64,000 nucleotides of DNA, taken from positions 1-64,000 of the forward strand of contig JANNDY010000025.1 in the NCBI GenBank assembly GCA_031378345.1. Reading direction: 5' to 3'. Positions 18,809-27,682 of the stretch are shown piece by piece. Position 1 is the stretch's first letter. Every line of letters starts with the position of its first letter. The DNA comes from Emticicia sp031378345. GTDB taxonomy: Bacteria; Bacteroidota; Bacteroidia; Cytophagales; Spirosomataceae. The position numbers and the translations under genes were made by a program. Under the pieces are notes generated by a model. It was given only the letters and a program-made list of their open reading frames with translations, searched no databases and was not told the DNA's origin.

Positions 18809-18838
18809 ACCATTATTTTCTGACAAAACAATTGCCCA

Positions 18839-19855
18839 ATGACAGTTCAAAAAAACGTACAACTAAAGCCTTTCAATACTTTTGGAATCGAAGCAAATGC
18901 TAAATATTTTGTAGAAGTTTCGAGCATCAAAGAACTTCAAAATATCTTACAAAACCCTGACTATCAAGGTATTGAGCGTTTGGTTTTGGGTGGTGGAAGT
19001 AATCTTTTGCTCACAAAAGATTTTGATGGATTGGTCATAAAAATCAATATTAAAGGCGTTGAAGTTTTGAAAGAAAACGACGAAAATATTTGGATAAAGT
19101 CTGGTGCGGGCGTAGTTTGGCATGATTTGGTGATGCACTGTGTGAAAGAAAATTATGCAGGAATGGAAAATCTTTCGTTGATTCCGGGAACAGTTGGGGC
19201 AGCACCAATGCAAAATATTGGAGCGTATGGCATAGAAATAAAGGAGGTTTTTGAAGAATTGGAAGCCTTAGAAATTTCCACTGGAAAAATCTCAATTTTC
19301 GACAAGCAAACTTGCAATTTTGGCTATCGAGAAAGTATTTTTAAGCATGAAGCTAAGGGCAAATATATTATTTTGAATGTTACTTTTAAATTAAACAAAA
19401 AACCAACTTTTCATGTCGAATACGGTGCTATAAAAGATACGCTTGCAGAAATGGGCATCACCGAACCGAGCATCAAAACCATAAGCGAAGCGGTTATTCA
19501 TATTCGCCAAAGTAAACTGCCAAATCCTGCGGAAATTGGCAATGCTGGTAGCTTTTTTAAAAATCCTGAAATTCCAAAAACACAATTTGAGGCTTTGAAA
19601 ATTGTCTTTCCAAATATTCCTTCTTACCCTGTTAATGCAACAATAGTGAAGATTCCTGCGGGCTGGCTCATCGAACAAGCTGGCTGGAAAGGGCAACGAT
19701 TTGGCAATGTGGGTGTTCATGTAAAACAGGCATTGGTTTTGGTCAATTATGGCGGTGGAAAAGGGGAAGAAATTAAAGAATTATCTCAAAAAATTCAGGC
19801 TTCTGTAAAAGAAAAATTTGGAATTCAGCTTTCTGCGGAAGTAAATTTTGTTTAA
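18839..19855 (+). CDS. murB: UDP-N-acetylenolpyruvoylglucosamine reductase
   Basis: MurB is the FAD enzyme that reduces UDP-GlcNAc-enolpyruvate to UDP-MurNAc in the cytoplasm. The 338-residue sequence shows LGGGSNLLLT (FAD site), LSLIPGTVGAAPMQNIGAYG, the type I tyrosine loop YRESIFK, GNAGSFFKNPE with the catalytic Ser, and the C-terminal SAEVNFV with the conserved Glu. Size and motif order match type I MurB. It is followed by an intrinsic terminator at 19900-19936, so it seems monocistronic. Confidence 0.96.
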   Translation: MTVQKNVQLKPFNTFGIEANAKYFVEVSSIKELQNILQNPDYQGIERLVLGGGSNLLLTKDFDGLVIKINIKGVEVLKENDENIWIKSGAGVVWHDLVMHCVKENYAGMENLSLIPGTVGAAPMQNIGAYGIEIKEVFEELEALEISTGKISIFDKQTCNFGYRESIFKHEAKGKYIILNVTFKLNKKPTFHVEYGAIKDTLAEMGITEPSIKTISEAVIHIRQSKLPNPAEIGNAGSFFKNPEIPKTQFEALKIVFPNIPSYPVNATIVKIPAGWLIEQAGWKGQRFGNVGVHVKQALVLVNYGGGKGEEIKELSQKIQASVKEKFGIQLSAEVNFV

Positions 19856-19899
19856 CTAAAAAAACATTTCACTCATAAACAATTGACTATCAGTATTTT

Positions 19900-19936
19900 A
19901 AAAAGATTTTACAAAATTTGTAAAATCTTTTTTTTG
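19900..19936 (+). terminator. intrinsic terminator after murB
   Basis: Inverted repeat with arms near 19900-19912 and 19920-19932 followed by a run of T. Confidence 0.75.
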
Positions 19937-20070
19937 CTTTAAAGCAACCCTTTTTACAGGTTCTTGCATCTTCTTCCCGTAACACAAATTTTCAAAAACG
20001 CTGCAGCAGTTTTTCAAAATATAAAATCAAAATTCAATTTAAAATCGTGGCGACGAACCGCATCAAAATT

Positions 20071-20763
20071 ATGAAAACGCTTATTAAAACATTCGCTGCT
20101 ATAACTTTAGCTTTTACTGTAAATTTTGTTGCTGCTGCACAAGATGAAGACTACGAACACGTTCCTCAACATTCGTCAAAAAGACATAATATGTTTTCAC
20201 GAAAAGACTTTGGAATTTACTTAGGTTTGAACACTTACGAGTCGAAAAATTTGCCCGAACTCGACAACCTTAATGCAAGATATGTAGCTCTAAATTGGAG
20301 AAAAAATCATCGCCTTATTACTGGAAATAATGTCGATGTGGCTCTCGGAACAGGTTTTGAATTTGCTTGGAACAATTATATGTTGAAAGATAATATTCGC
20401 TTGCAAAACCAAACCATCGGGGCTAATTTTGTAGAAGTAAAAGAGAGTTTAAGCAAATCAAAATTGGTTGTGACGAGCCTAAATGTGCCTTTGATGCTAC
20501 AATTCGGCTTCAAAGAAAGCCATTGGCACTTGGGTTTGGGAGCTTTTGGCGGTGCAAGAATTGGTAGTTACATGAAAACTATTGGCGAAAATGGCAAGAA
20601 AAAAGATCATAGTGCCTATAACCTTAGTAAGTTTCACTACGGACTTGCGGCAGAATTAGGGCGAAAAAACTTTGCCTTCTTTGCTCGCTACGAACTAAGT
20701 CCGATGTTTCAAGACAAAAATCCTGTCAATGGCAATGCCATTATGTTTGGAATTAGATTGTAA
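20071..20763 (+). CDS. outer-membrane beta-barrel protein (PorT-like)
   Basis: A 230-residue protein from the ATG at 20071, which begins a signal peptide (KTLIKTF..AFTVNFVAAAQ); the frame is open for 8 more codons upstream. The mature part has alternating hydrophobic strands (FGIYLGLNTY, VDVALGTGFEF, WHLGLGAFGGARIG, FAFFARYELSPMF, AIMFGIRL) typical of the small PorT-type barrels of Bacteroidota, with a C-terminal strand ending in Leu. Function unknown; it is probably in the outer membrane. The leader between murB and this gene holds a CTGCAGCAG palindrome but no convincing promoter. Confidence 0.82.
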   Translation: MKTLIKTFAAITLAFTVNFVAAAQDEDYEHVPQHSSKRHNMFSRKDFGIYLGLNTYESKNLPELDNLNARYVALNWRKNHRLITGNNVDVALGTGFEFAWNNYMLKDNIRLQNQTIGANFVEVKESLSKSKLVVTSLNVPLMLQFGFKESHWHLGLGAFGGARIGSYMKTIGENGKKKDHSAYNLSKFHYGLAAELGRKNFAFFARYELSPMFQDKNPVNGNAIMFGIRL

Positions 20764-20766
20764 TTT

Positions 20767-20830
20767 GTACGACGGATTTCCTAATCTTTCGATGGAGTTG
20801 TTCGCAACCCCAGTAGGAAATCCGTCGTAC
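20767..20830. terminator. 17-bp inverted repeat between convergent genes
   Basis: Perfect arms 20767-20783 and 20814-20830 (unit TACGACGGATTTCCTA), with an inner small hairpin in the loop. The long loop and lack of adjacent T-run on the plus strand make it as likely a repeat element as a terminator; A7 at 20832 would serve as a T-run for minus-strand transcripts only upstream of the stem. Confidence 0.55.
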
Positions 20831-20840
20831 TAAAAAAACC

Positions 20841-22121
20841 TTACTTTCCGCCCACAACAACCTCACACATATCTTCGGGATTATAATATTTATTAGCAAT
20901 TTCCATGACTTCTGTTGGCGAAACGGCTCTTATATTTGTAATGTAATTTTCGTAATAATCTGCTGGTAATTCGTCCAAAAGAATGACTTTTTGGCGGTCA
21001 GCTACTTCAAACGGCGTATTTAGTGAACCAACAAATGAGCCAATCATGTAGTTTTTGGCAGTTTCTAATTCGTTTTCGTCAATTGGTTCAGTTTGTAAAA
21101 TTTTGATTTCTTTGAAAATTTCATTGAGGGTTTGTTGCGTAAATTCTTTTTTTACGTCAGTTCCCATGACCAAATATCCACCGTCTTTTTGAGGAACTAA
21201 CGAAGATGAAATTCCATAAGTAAAACCCTTATCTTCACGAATATTTTTCATCAAGCGACTACCAAAATAGCCTCCAAAAACAGTATTTGTTACAAGAAAT
21301 TTGAAAAAATCGGGGTGTGAACGATTGAATAATTTTCGCCCCAAACGTATAGAAGATTGTGAGTTTTCAGGTCGCTCGACCAACATATTTTCAACCTTTA
21401 AAGGAACAAAATCAGTAGAATTTCCTTCGTTTTCCGACTTTTTTACTGACATTTGACCAAAACTTTGATTCAAAGCATTGATTTCATTTTCACCAAATTT
21501 TCCTGAAAGAAAAATCTTAAATAACTTTCCTTGAATCTGTTTTTGATAAAAATCTTTGACTGATGCTCGACTAATATTATCAATCAAAGTCGGGTTCAAT
21601 GATTTGCCATAAGGATGCGTTGCACCATAAATTTGTTCCCGAAAAACCTGCCCAGCAACGTATGCTGTTTTCTCTAAACTGACTTTCAGATTTTGTGAAG
21701 CAATGTTTTTTTGCATCAATAATTCTTTTTCAGGAATCACTGATTCGGAAATCATTTCTTGAAGCATCGGAAGCAAATTTGGCAAATGCTTGGTCATGCC
21801 ATGCACCGTAATCACCAACCTCTCAGACGATTGATTGATTTCAAGAAAAGCTCCATACTGGTCAAGAAATTCACTAATTTCAGCTCCAGAATGTTGCTTT
21901 GTTCCTTCTGTGAGCATTTTTGAAGCAAAAAATGCTTCGCCAGTATTTGTTTCAAAACGACTGCCAGCATCAAAAATTAATTCTAAACGAATCACGGGCT
22001 GCTCGCCTGCACGAACAGAATAAACTGGAATTTGATTATCAAGAAGTGTTTTTTCAGCTTTCGGAATATTTACGTGTTCTATCTTCCTCGAAGGTGGAGC
22101 AATGGTTCGGTCTAAAATCAT
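20841..22121 (-). CDS. M16-family peptidase homologue lacking the zinc-binding motif
   Basis: A 426-residue protein with the two-domain M16 (pitrilysin/MPP) architecture. In the place of the inverted zinc motif HxxEH the sequence reads ASKMLTEGT, so both His are absent and the protein should not be catalytic. The second-domain signature REDKGFTYGI, with the conserved Arg and Tyr that complete the active site of a partner, is intact. This fits the non-catalytic subunit of a heterodimeric M16 peptidase. No signal peptide is evident, so it is likely cytoplasmic. The catalytic partner is not adjacent in this window. Confidence 0.88.
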   Translation of the reverse strand: MILDRTIAPPSRKIEHVNIPKAEKTLLDNQIPVYSVRAGEQPVIRLELIFDAGSRFETNTGEAFFASKMLTEGTKQHSGAEISEFLDQYGAFLEINQSSERLVITVHGMTKHLPNLLPMLQEMISESVIPEKELLMQKNIASQNLKVSLEKTAYVAGQVFREQIYGATHPYGKSLNPTLIDNISRASVKDFYQKQIQGKLFKIFLSGKFGENEINALNQSFGQMSVKKSENEGNSTDFVPLKVENMLVERPENSQSSIRLGRKLFNRSHPDFFKFLVTNTVFGGYFGSRLMKNIREDKGFTYGISSSLVPQKDGGYLVMGTDVKKEFTQQTLNEIFKEIKILQTEPIDENELETAKNYMIGSFVGSLNTPFEVADRQKVILLDELPADYYENYITNIRAVSPTEVMEIANKYYNPEDMCEVVVGGK

Positions 22122-22127
22122 TTAATA

Positions 22128-22174
22128 GAGTTCTGAATTATGACGGGGTCGGCCCGTGCGATGCTGAGTTCTGA
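22128..22174. repeat. 9-bp direct repeat flanking a GC-rich 29-bp insert
   Basis: GAGTTCTGA occurs at 22128-22136 and 22166-22174. Between them is a 29-bp segment containing GGGGTCGGCCCGTGCGATG, much richer in G+C than the surroundings. It looks like a small insertion or a footprint with target duplication, just upstream of the M16 gene start. Confidence 0.5.
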
Positions 22175-22318
22175 GTGGATAAAATTTTGATGCAAAATTA
22201 AGGCAAATACTTCAATATTTGCGTATTTTCTTGCAATACTAAAACAAAACACCCATTTGCGAATAAAAGTTTATCTGCAAATGAGTGTTTTTCGAACATC
22301 CAATATCGAGCATCGAAA

Positions 22319-22639
22319 TTACTTTTTCTCCGCTTCGCTCACTTTGAAGGCAACAATTTCGGTAACATAAACTGTTTTTTCTTCTTTATTGACATAATTT
22401 CTATAATTCAATTTTCCTTCGATGCTCACGAATTTTCCTTTGCTCAAAAGGCTTTCACAAATCTCGGCAGTTTTACCCCACGCCACCACATTGTGCCAAG
22501 CCGTATTTTTTACTTCTTCATTATTTTTGTTGGTATAGCTTTCAGTTGTTGCCACGCTAAAAGATGCTTTTTTTCCATTTTCGAAGCTCAATACGTTCAC
22601 TTCACTTCCTACGTTTCCGATTAATTTTACAGAGTTCAT
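22319..22639 (-). CDS. ssb: single-stranded DNA-binding protein
   Basis: A 106-residue OB-fold protein beginning MNSVKLIGNVGSEV, with SFSVATTESY, NTAWHNVVAWGKTAEICESLLSKGKFVSIEGKLNYRNY in the canonical SSB order. It lacks the acidic C-terminal tail (DDxPF) that recruits partner proteins; it ends KVSEAEKK. Short tail-less SSBs are usually secondary paralogues linked to DNA uptake or mobile elements, so this may not be the main replication SSB. Divergent from the zinc-ribbon gene. Confidence 0.9.
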   Translation of the reverse strand: MNSVKLIGNVGSEVNVLSFENGKKASFSVATTESYTNKNNEEVKNTAWHNVVAWGKTAEICESLLSKGKFVSIEGKLNYRNYVNKEEKTVYVTEIVAFKVSEAEKK

Positions 22640-22776
22640 TTTGTTTGTAAATTTATGTTTTGTTAATTTGGTTGAGCCAATCGTTGTTGTTGTGATTGAC
22701 GATACAAAGTTGGGGAATTCTCAAAAAACTATTCGGTTCTTAATCGTTTACAGATGAATAAAAGTGTTTGTAAACG

Positions 22777-22806
22777 TTTGTAAATGGATAATTGTTTGTA
22801 TATTTG
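22777..22806 (+). promoter_or_regulatory. predicted promoter of the zinc-ribbon gene
   Basis: TTTG (22777-22780), 18-bp spacer, TATATTTG (22799-22806). Two direct GTTTGTAAA repeats overlap the -33 region. Confidence 0.6.
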
Positions 22807-22866
22807 CCTGATAATCAAGCGATTATGTAAAATATTGCTGTTTCTAATTTTTCAAAACAATATCTT

Positions 22867-23223
22867 ATGAAACCCTGTTTAGAATGTGGCGAACCGATTT
22901 TGGGAAGGTCAGACAAAAAATTTTGTTCCGACCTTTGTAGAAATGCGTACAATAATAAAGTAAATTCGGACTCCAATAATTTTGTCCGAAATACCAATAA
23001 TGCTTTGCGTCGAAATCGTAAGATTTTGGAGGAATTGTGCAAAGATGATAAAAGCAAAACCATCAGAAATACTTTGATAGATAGAGGTTTCGACTTTAAT
23101 TTATTTACCAGTATTCGCACCACACAAAAAGGCTCGACCTATTATTTTGTGTATGAGTATGGCTATTTAGAATTAGACAAAGATTTCTTTTTGATAGTAA
23201 AAGATAATAAAAGTCGGGAATAG
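22867..23223 (+). CDS. zinc-ribbon protein of unknown function
   Basis: A 118-residue protein. The N-terminal 25 residues form a CxxC..CxxxC zinc-ribbon (CLECGEPI..KKFCSDLCRNAY), a form seen in DUF2116-like proteins. The rest is charged and mixed alpha/beta (NALRRNRKILEELCKDDKSK, then TTQKGSTYYFVYEYGYLEL), resembling a small winged or RNA-binding module. It is cytoplasmic, likely nucleic-acid binding. It has its own promoter and is divergent from ssb. I do not know a named family. Confidence 0.82.
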   Translation: MKPCLECGEPILGRSDKKFCSDLCRNAYNNKVNSDSNNFVRNTNNALRRNRKILEELCKDDKSKTIRNTLIDRGFDFNLFTSIRTTQKGSTYYFVYEYGYLELDKDFFLIVKDNKSRE

Positions 23224-23233
23224 GGCAAATGAT

Positions 23234-23316
23234 GAGTTACGAATTATTCGAATGACGAATTAAAATATGGTATTATCAAACTTTTCCTCATTCGTAACTC
23301 GAATAATTCGTCATTT
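23234..23316. repeat. imperfect 27-bp inverted repeat
   Basis: Arms 23234-23260 and 23290-23316 match at about 22 of 27 positions around a shared CGAATAATTCG core. It lies between the zinc-ribbon gene and the phospholipase gene. No clear T-run follows. Confidence 0.45.
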
Positions 23317-23337
23317 CCATTATTCACTCATTCAACA

Positions 23338-23351
23338 CGGGCGGCGTTCCG
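23338..23351. repeat. GC-rich hairpin repeat (reverse orientation)
   Basis: CGGGCGGCGTTCCG is the complement of the 15-bp element at 52056-52070 apart from the last base, sitting in a CACTCATT-rich AT stretch before the phospholipase gene. Confidence 0.65.
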
Positions 23352-23379
23352 TATCACTCATTCACTCATTGACTTCCAC

Positions 23380-25956
23380 ATGGAAACAAGAAGAGAATTT
23401 ATTCAAAAAGCAGCACTTTTGGCAAGCGGAACAGGGCTTTTTGGCATGTTGCCACCAGCAATTCAGAGAGCATTGGCTATTAATCCACCTGCAGGAAGCA
23501 CCTATTTAGATGCCGAACACGTAGTAATTTTGATGCAAGAAAATCGCTCGTTCGACCATTGCTTTGGTGCTTTGCGAGGCGTGCGTGGCTTCAACGACCC
23601 AAGGGCAATTAAGCTGCCTAATAAAAATTCTGTTTGGCTGCAAAGCAATGCTGCTGGCGAAACCTTTGCCCCTTTTCGACTAAATCTGAAAGATTCTAAT
23701 GCCACTTGGATGCACTCTTTGCCTCATTCATGGGAAAACCAAGTTGATGCTCGAAATGATGGAAAACATGATAAATGGTTAGACGTGAAGCAATCGGGGC
23801 ATAAGGAATACAAAAAAATGCCTCTGACTTTGGGTTTTTATGACCGAAACGATATTCCGTTTTACTATGCTTTGGCAGATGCCTTTACGGTTTGCGACCA
23901 AAATTTCTGTTCCTCGCTCACAGGTACAACGCCCAATCGCTTGTATTTATGGTCAGGAACTGTGAGAGAAGAACAAAATGAAAATTCAAAGGCAAATATA
24001 AAAAATGAAGACGTTGAGTACGACAAACCAGCTAAATGGAAAACTTTCCCCGAACGCTTGGAGGAAAATGATATTTCTTGGAAAATATATCAAAATGAAC
24101 TGAGCTTACCAATGGGTTTTTCGGGCGAAGAAGATGCTTGGTTGACAAACTTTACCGATAATCCGATTGAATGGTTTGAACAATATCATGTGAGGTTTTC
24201 GCCAGAGTTTTATCAATATTTACAAAAACAAGAGCAAATTCTGCCAAAAGAAATTGAAGCACTTCGCCAGAAACTAACGACTTTAACGGCAGGAACAGAA
24301 GAACATGGAAAACTAACAAAAGAGCTTGCTCAAAAAGAAAAATATTTGGTTTTGGCAAAAGAAAATTTGGAAGAATGGAAACCCGAAAAATTCAAGAACT
24401 TGTCAGAATTTGAGCAAAATCTCCATAAAAAAGCCTTTACAACAAATAGAAATGACCCAAATTTCCATGAATTGACCACTTTGGCGTATGATGATAATGG
24501 CACAAAACGTGAAGTTGCCGTGCCAAAAGGCGATGTACTTTATCAGTTTAGAGAAGATGTTTCAACAGGAAAATTGCCCGAAGTTTCGTGGATAGTTGCT
24601 CCCGAAAATTTCTCTGACCACCCTGGAGCTCCGTGGTACGGTGCTTGGTATTTGTCGGAGGTCATGGATATTCTGACAAAAAATCCCGAAGTTTGGAAAA
24701 AGACTATTTTTATCTTGGCTTATGACGAAAACGATGGTTATTTCGACCATGTGCCGCCTTTTGTAGCCCCAAATCCTCATAAAACCAATGTTGGAAAAGT
24801 GTCAAAAGGCATTGATACGAGTGTTGAGCAAGTGAGTTTAGCACAGGAATTAAAGCGTAAACGTGAAAATCCTGAGCGAGATTCTCGTGAAAGTCCCATC
24901 GGTTTGGGCTTTCGTGTGCCTTTGTTGATTGCGTCGCCATGGAGTCGTGGTGGAAGTGTTTGTTCAGAAATTTTCGACCATACGTCTATTTTGCTATTTC
25001 TCGAAAAATTTCTGACACATAAAAAAGGTAAAAATATCAAAGAAACCAATATCAGCGACTGGCGGAGAACCGTTTGTGGCGATTTGACTTCGGTTTTTAA
25101 ACCTTTTAATGGCGAGAAAACCGTTTTGCCTGATTTTGTTCAAAAAGAGGCTTTTATTAAAACGGTTCATAAGGCAAAATTCAAGAATTTGCCATCGAAT
25201 TTTCGAGCTTTAAAAGCTGACGAAATTTCTCAAATCAATCAAAATCCTGCTGATTCTAAAATCATGCCTAAGCAAGAACGAGGCATCAGAAAGACTTGTG
25301 CATTACCTTATCAATTATACGTTGATGGGTATTTGGGAGCGGATAAAAAGACTTTTGAAATATCATTTAAAGCATCTGACGAAATTTTTGGCAAGAAATC
25401 AGGCGGTTCACCGTTCATCGTTTATGCTCCAGAAAAATTTGCTTTACGAACAGAAAATAAGCAATTGATTGGCTTTGAGAATGTAAAAACGTGGAATTAT
25501 GCGGTTACCAATGGCGACCAAATTAGCGATTCTTGGACAATAAATGACTTTGAAAATGAACAATATCATTTGCAAACTTATGGCCCAAATGGCTTTTTCA
25601 GAGAGTTTAAAGGCAACGCTGCCGACCCTAATATTTCGGTCGTATGTGAGTATGAACGTACAAAAAACAATAAGAAAGCACTCACAGGAAACATAGAATT
25701 GATTATCAAAAACATTGATTGTCAATTAGTTACAGTAGAAATATTTGATAATGCTTACAAAAGTGGTAATCATACAAAAGTTTTGGCTGGCATGAGTTCG
25801 ACATCAATTGTGCTTGATTTAAGCAAAAGTTTTGGTTGGTACGATTTCAGCATTAAAGTAAAATCGAATCAAGTTTTTGAAAAACGTTATGCGGGTCATG
25901 TCGAAACTGGCAAGCCGAGCATCAGCGACCCTGTGATGGGAAATATGCCTTTGTAA
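23380..25956 (+). CDS. Tat-exported phosphocholine-type phospholipase C
   Basis: An 858-residue phosphoesterase of the PlcH/PlcN/AcpA type that hydrolyses phosphatidylcholine-like lipids. A twin-arginine signal is at the N-terminus (TRREFIQKAALLASG). The catalytic half contains VILMQENRSFDHCFG (metal ligands), SSLTGTTPNRLYLWSG (nucleophile region), YDENDGYFDHVPPF and GLGFRVPLLIASPWSRGG. The C-terminal 200 residues hold two beta-rich repeats like the bacterial phospholipase C C-terminal domain. No Plc chaperone gene (PlcR-like) is adjacent. It is probably periplasmic or secreted after folding in the cytoplasm. Confidence 0.93.
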   Translation: METRREFIQKAALLASGTGLFGMLPPAIQRALAINPPAGSTYLDAEHVVILMQENRSFDHCFGALRGVRGFNDPRAIKLPNKNSVWLQSNAAGETFAPFRLNLKDSNATWMHSLPHSWENQVDARNDGKHDKWLDVKQSGHKEYKKMPLTLGFYDRNDIPFYYALADAFTVCDQNFCSSLTGTTPNRLYLWSGTVREEQNENSKANIKNEDVEYDKPAKWKTFPERLEENDISWKIYQNELSLPMGFSGEEDAWLTNFTDNPIEWFEQYHVRFSPEFYQYLQKQEQILPKEIEALRQKLTTLTAGTEEHGKLTKELAQKEKYLVLAKENLEEWKPEKFKNLSEFEQNLHKKAFTTNRNDPNFHELTTLAYDDNGTKREVAVPKGDVLYQFREDVSTGKLPEVSWIVAPENFSDHPGAPWYGAWYLSEVMDILTKNPEVWKKTIFILAYDENDGYFDHVPPFVAPNPHKTNVGKVSKGIDTSVEQVSLAQELKRKRENPERDSRESPIGLGFRVPLLIASPWSRGGSVCSEIFDHTSILLFLEKFLTHKKGKNIKETNISDWRRTVCGDLTSVFKPFNGEKTVLPDFVQKEAFIKTVHKAKFKNLPSNFRALKADEISQINQNPADSKIMPKQERGIRKTCALPYQLYVDGYLGADKKTFEISFKASDEIFGKKSGGSPFIVYAPEKFALRTENKQLIGFENVKTWNYAVTNGDQISDSWTINDFENEQYHLQTYGPNGFFREFKGNAADPNISVVCEYERTKNNKKALTGNIELIIKNIDCQLVTVEIFDNAYKSGNHTKVLAGMSSTSIVLDLSKSFGWYDFSIKVKSNQVFEKRYAGHVETGKPSISDPVMGNMPL

Positions 25957-25990
25957 GAAATAAATTTTAGAACTAAAAAATATAAAAATA

Positions 25991-26755
25991 GTGCTATCTG
26001 CTTCAAATATTAAAACTTATGGTCTTATTGGTTTTCCACTTGGACACTCTTTTTCTAAAAAATATTTCACCGAAAAATTTAAGACATTAGGTATTTCTGA
26101 AAGCAATATTTATGAACTTTTCGAATTATCAGACATTCAAAATTTTCCTGAGTTAATCAAAAGCCAGCCTAATTTGGGCGGACTCAATATCACGATTCCA
26201 CACAAGCAAGCAGTCATGCAGTTTTTAGATGGTTTGGACGCTTCGGCAGAAAAAGTTGGGGCTGTGAATGTTATAAAATTCGCCGAAAATGGCAAGCTAA
26301 TTGGTTATAATTCAGACTATTATGGCTTCAAAACTTCGTTAGAAACATTTCTCGAAAATACTAATATTAGTAATATTAAAGCCCTTGTTTTGGGTAATGG
26401 CGGAGCAGGAAAAGCGGTAGTTGCAGCCTTAAAAGATTTAGGAATAGTGTATAAAACTGTTTCTCGAACCAAGTCAGAAGAAAACATTTCTTATGACGAA
26501 ATTTCATCATTAATAGCTGATTATCAGTTGATTATCAATTGCTCTCCCGTAGGAACTTATCCAAAATCTGATGTTTGTCCAGATATTCCTTACGAATTAT
26601 TGACACCAAATCATTATCTCTACGACTTGGTTTATAACCCTTTAGAAACGCTTTTTTTGCAAAAAGGACACGAGCAAAACGCACACACCCACAACGGGCT
26701 TTTAATGCTTCATTTACAAGCCGAAAAAGCTTGGGATATTTGGAATAATAAATAA
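25991..26755 (+). CDS. aroE: shikimate dehydrogenase
   Basis: AroE reduces 3-dehydroshikimate to shikimate with NADPH in the chorismate pathway. GTG at 25991 starts MLSASNIKTYGLIGFPLGHSFSKKYF, with the substrate-binding Ser pair; NITIPHK (catalytic Lys), NSDYYGF (catalytic Asp), the dinucleotide loop GNGGAGKAV and VSRTKS for NADP follow, and NGLLMLHLQAEKAWDIW ends the protein. At 254 residues it is short but complete. It follows the phospholipase gene by 34 bp. Confidence 0.94.
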   Translation: MLSASNIKTYGLIGFPLGHSFSKKYFTEKFKTLGISESNIYELFELSDIQNFPELIKSQPNLGGLNITIPHKQAVMQFLDGLDASAEKVGAVNVIKFAENGKLIGYNSDYYGFKTSLETFLENTNISNIKALVLGNGGAGKAVVAALKDLGIVYKTVSRTKSEENISYDEISSLIADYQLIINCSPVGTYPKSDVCPDIPYELLTPNHYLYDLVYNPLETLFLQKGHEQNAHTHNGLLMLHLQAEKAWDIWNNK

Positions 26756-26842
26756 TCTGATTGCCCATGCAACGCTTTTCTTGACAATTTCATCTACTAT
26801 ATAAACGTTAAATTATCTCACACCAAACAATTTCTATTCACT

Positions 26843-27268
26843 ATGAAAATTAGGTTAAAATTCCTCACTTTATTACTGTCATTTTTGACTACTTCCACAT
26901 TCGCCACAAACACCGACTTAGATTTTCAATCTGATGAAGTAAAAAATGAGTTTGCTAAAGTAAACAAATTAGAAAAATACCTCTCCGAACACCCCGACGT
27001 AACATTACAAGAATTAAAGCTAACAAAACCTGAACTTTTGAACGGTTTCGATTTGGTGGCGAACACCGACACAAACTTTGCACCAACCAAAGACATGCCT
27101 TTAGTGGGTGGTTTTTGGTGGGGATGTTGCCTTGGCGTAGTTGGTTTAGCCTTAGTTTATTTCATCACTGACCACGACCGTGACCAAGTTCGCAAAGCAT
27201 TTTGGGGCTGCCTTATTGCCACCGTTTTATGGGGAATTGGCGGTCTTTGGAATCCATTTAGTTGGTAA
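26843..27268 (+). CDS. hypothetical membrane protein with signal peptide
   Basis: A 141-residue protein with a signal peptide (leader ending STFATN), a soluble charged region (residues 25-75, NEFAKVNKLEKYLSEHPDVTLQELK) and two C-terminal hydrophobic segments (GGFWWGCCLGVVGLALVYFI and KAFWGCLIATVLWGIGGLW) separated by DHDRDQVRK. It has no family I recognise. The glycine/tryptophan-rich membrane hairpin suggests a small inner-membrane accessory protein. Confidence 0.75.
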   Translation: MKIRLKFLTLLLSFLTTSTFATNTDLDFQSDEVKNEFAKVNKLEKYLSEHPDVTLQELKLTKPELLNGFDLVANTDTNFAPTKDMPLVGGFWWGCCLGVVGLALVYFITDHDRDQVRKAFWGCLIATVLWGIGGLWNPFSW

Positions 27269-27354
27269 GAAGTAACAAAAAATAACACAAACGCCACAAA
27301 GTTTTTCGTAGCTTTGTTGCGTTTCTTTTTATACTTTATTCTAAAATTAGTTTT

Positions 27355-27675
27355 ATGAAATTTCAAAAACACGTATTTATTTGTACAAATGATAAAGATG
27401 CTCCTAAAAAATGTTGTGGAAGTGAGCGAGGAATGGCATTGGTTGATGCCTTCAAAGAAGAATTGAAAGACCGAAACTTATTGACCGAAATTAGAGCTCA
27501 AAAGGCCGGTTGCTTAGATACTTGTGGAATGGGACCGTCGGTGGTGGTTTATCCAGAAGGAATTTGGTACGGAAATGTACAACCTGCCGACGTAAAAGAA
27601 ATTGTAGAAAGCCATTTGGTGAATAATCAACCTGTTGAAAGATTACAATTGAAATTTGCTCCCAAAGGGGCTTAA
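27355..27675 (+). CDS. thioredoxin-like [2Fe-2S] ferredoxin
   Basis: A 106-residue ferredoxin. VFICTN with Cys10, KKCCGSERG with Cys20-Cys21 and GCLDTCGMGP with two further Cys give the ligand pattern of the thioredoxin-fold 2Fe-2S ferredoxins related to NuoE. VVVYPEGIWYGNVQPADVKEIVESHL is the usual C-terminal half. Cytoplasmic electron carrier; partner unknown. The next gene starts 8 bp after the stop, so they are probably co-transcribed. Confidence 0.9.
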   Translation: MKFQKHVFICTNDKDAPKKCCGSERGMALVDAFKEELKDRNLLTEIRAQKAGCLDTCGMGPSVVVYPEGIWYGNVQPADVKEIVESHLVNNQPVERLQLKFAPKGA

Positions 27676-27682
27676 AAAGGTC

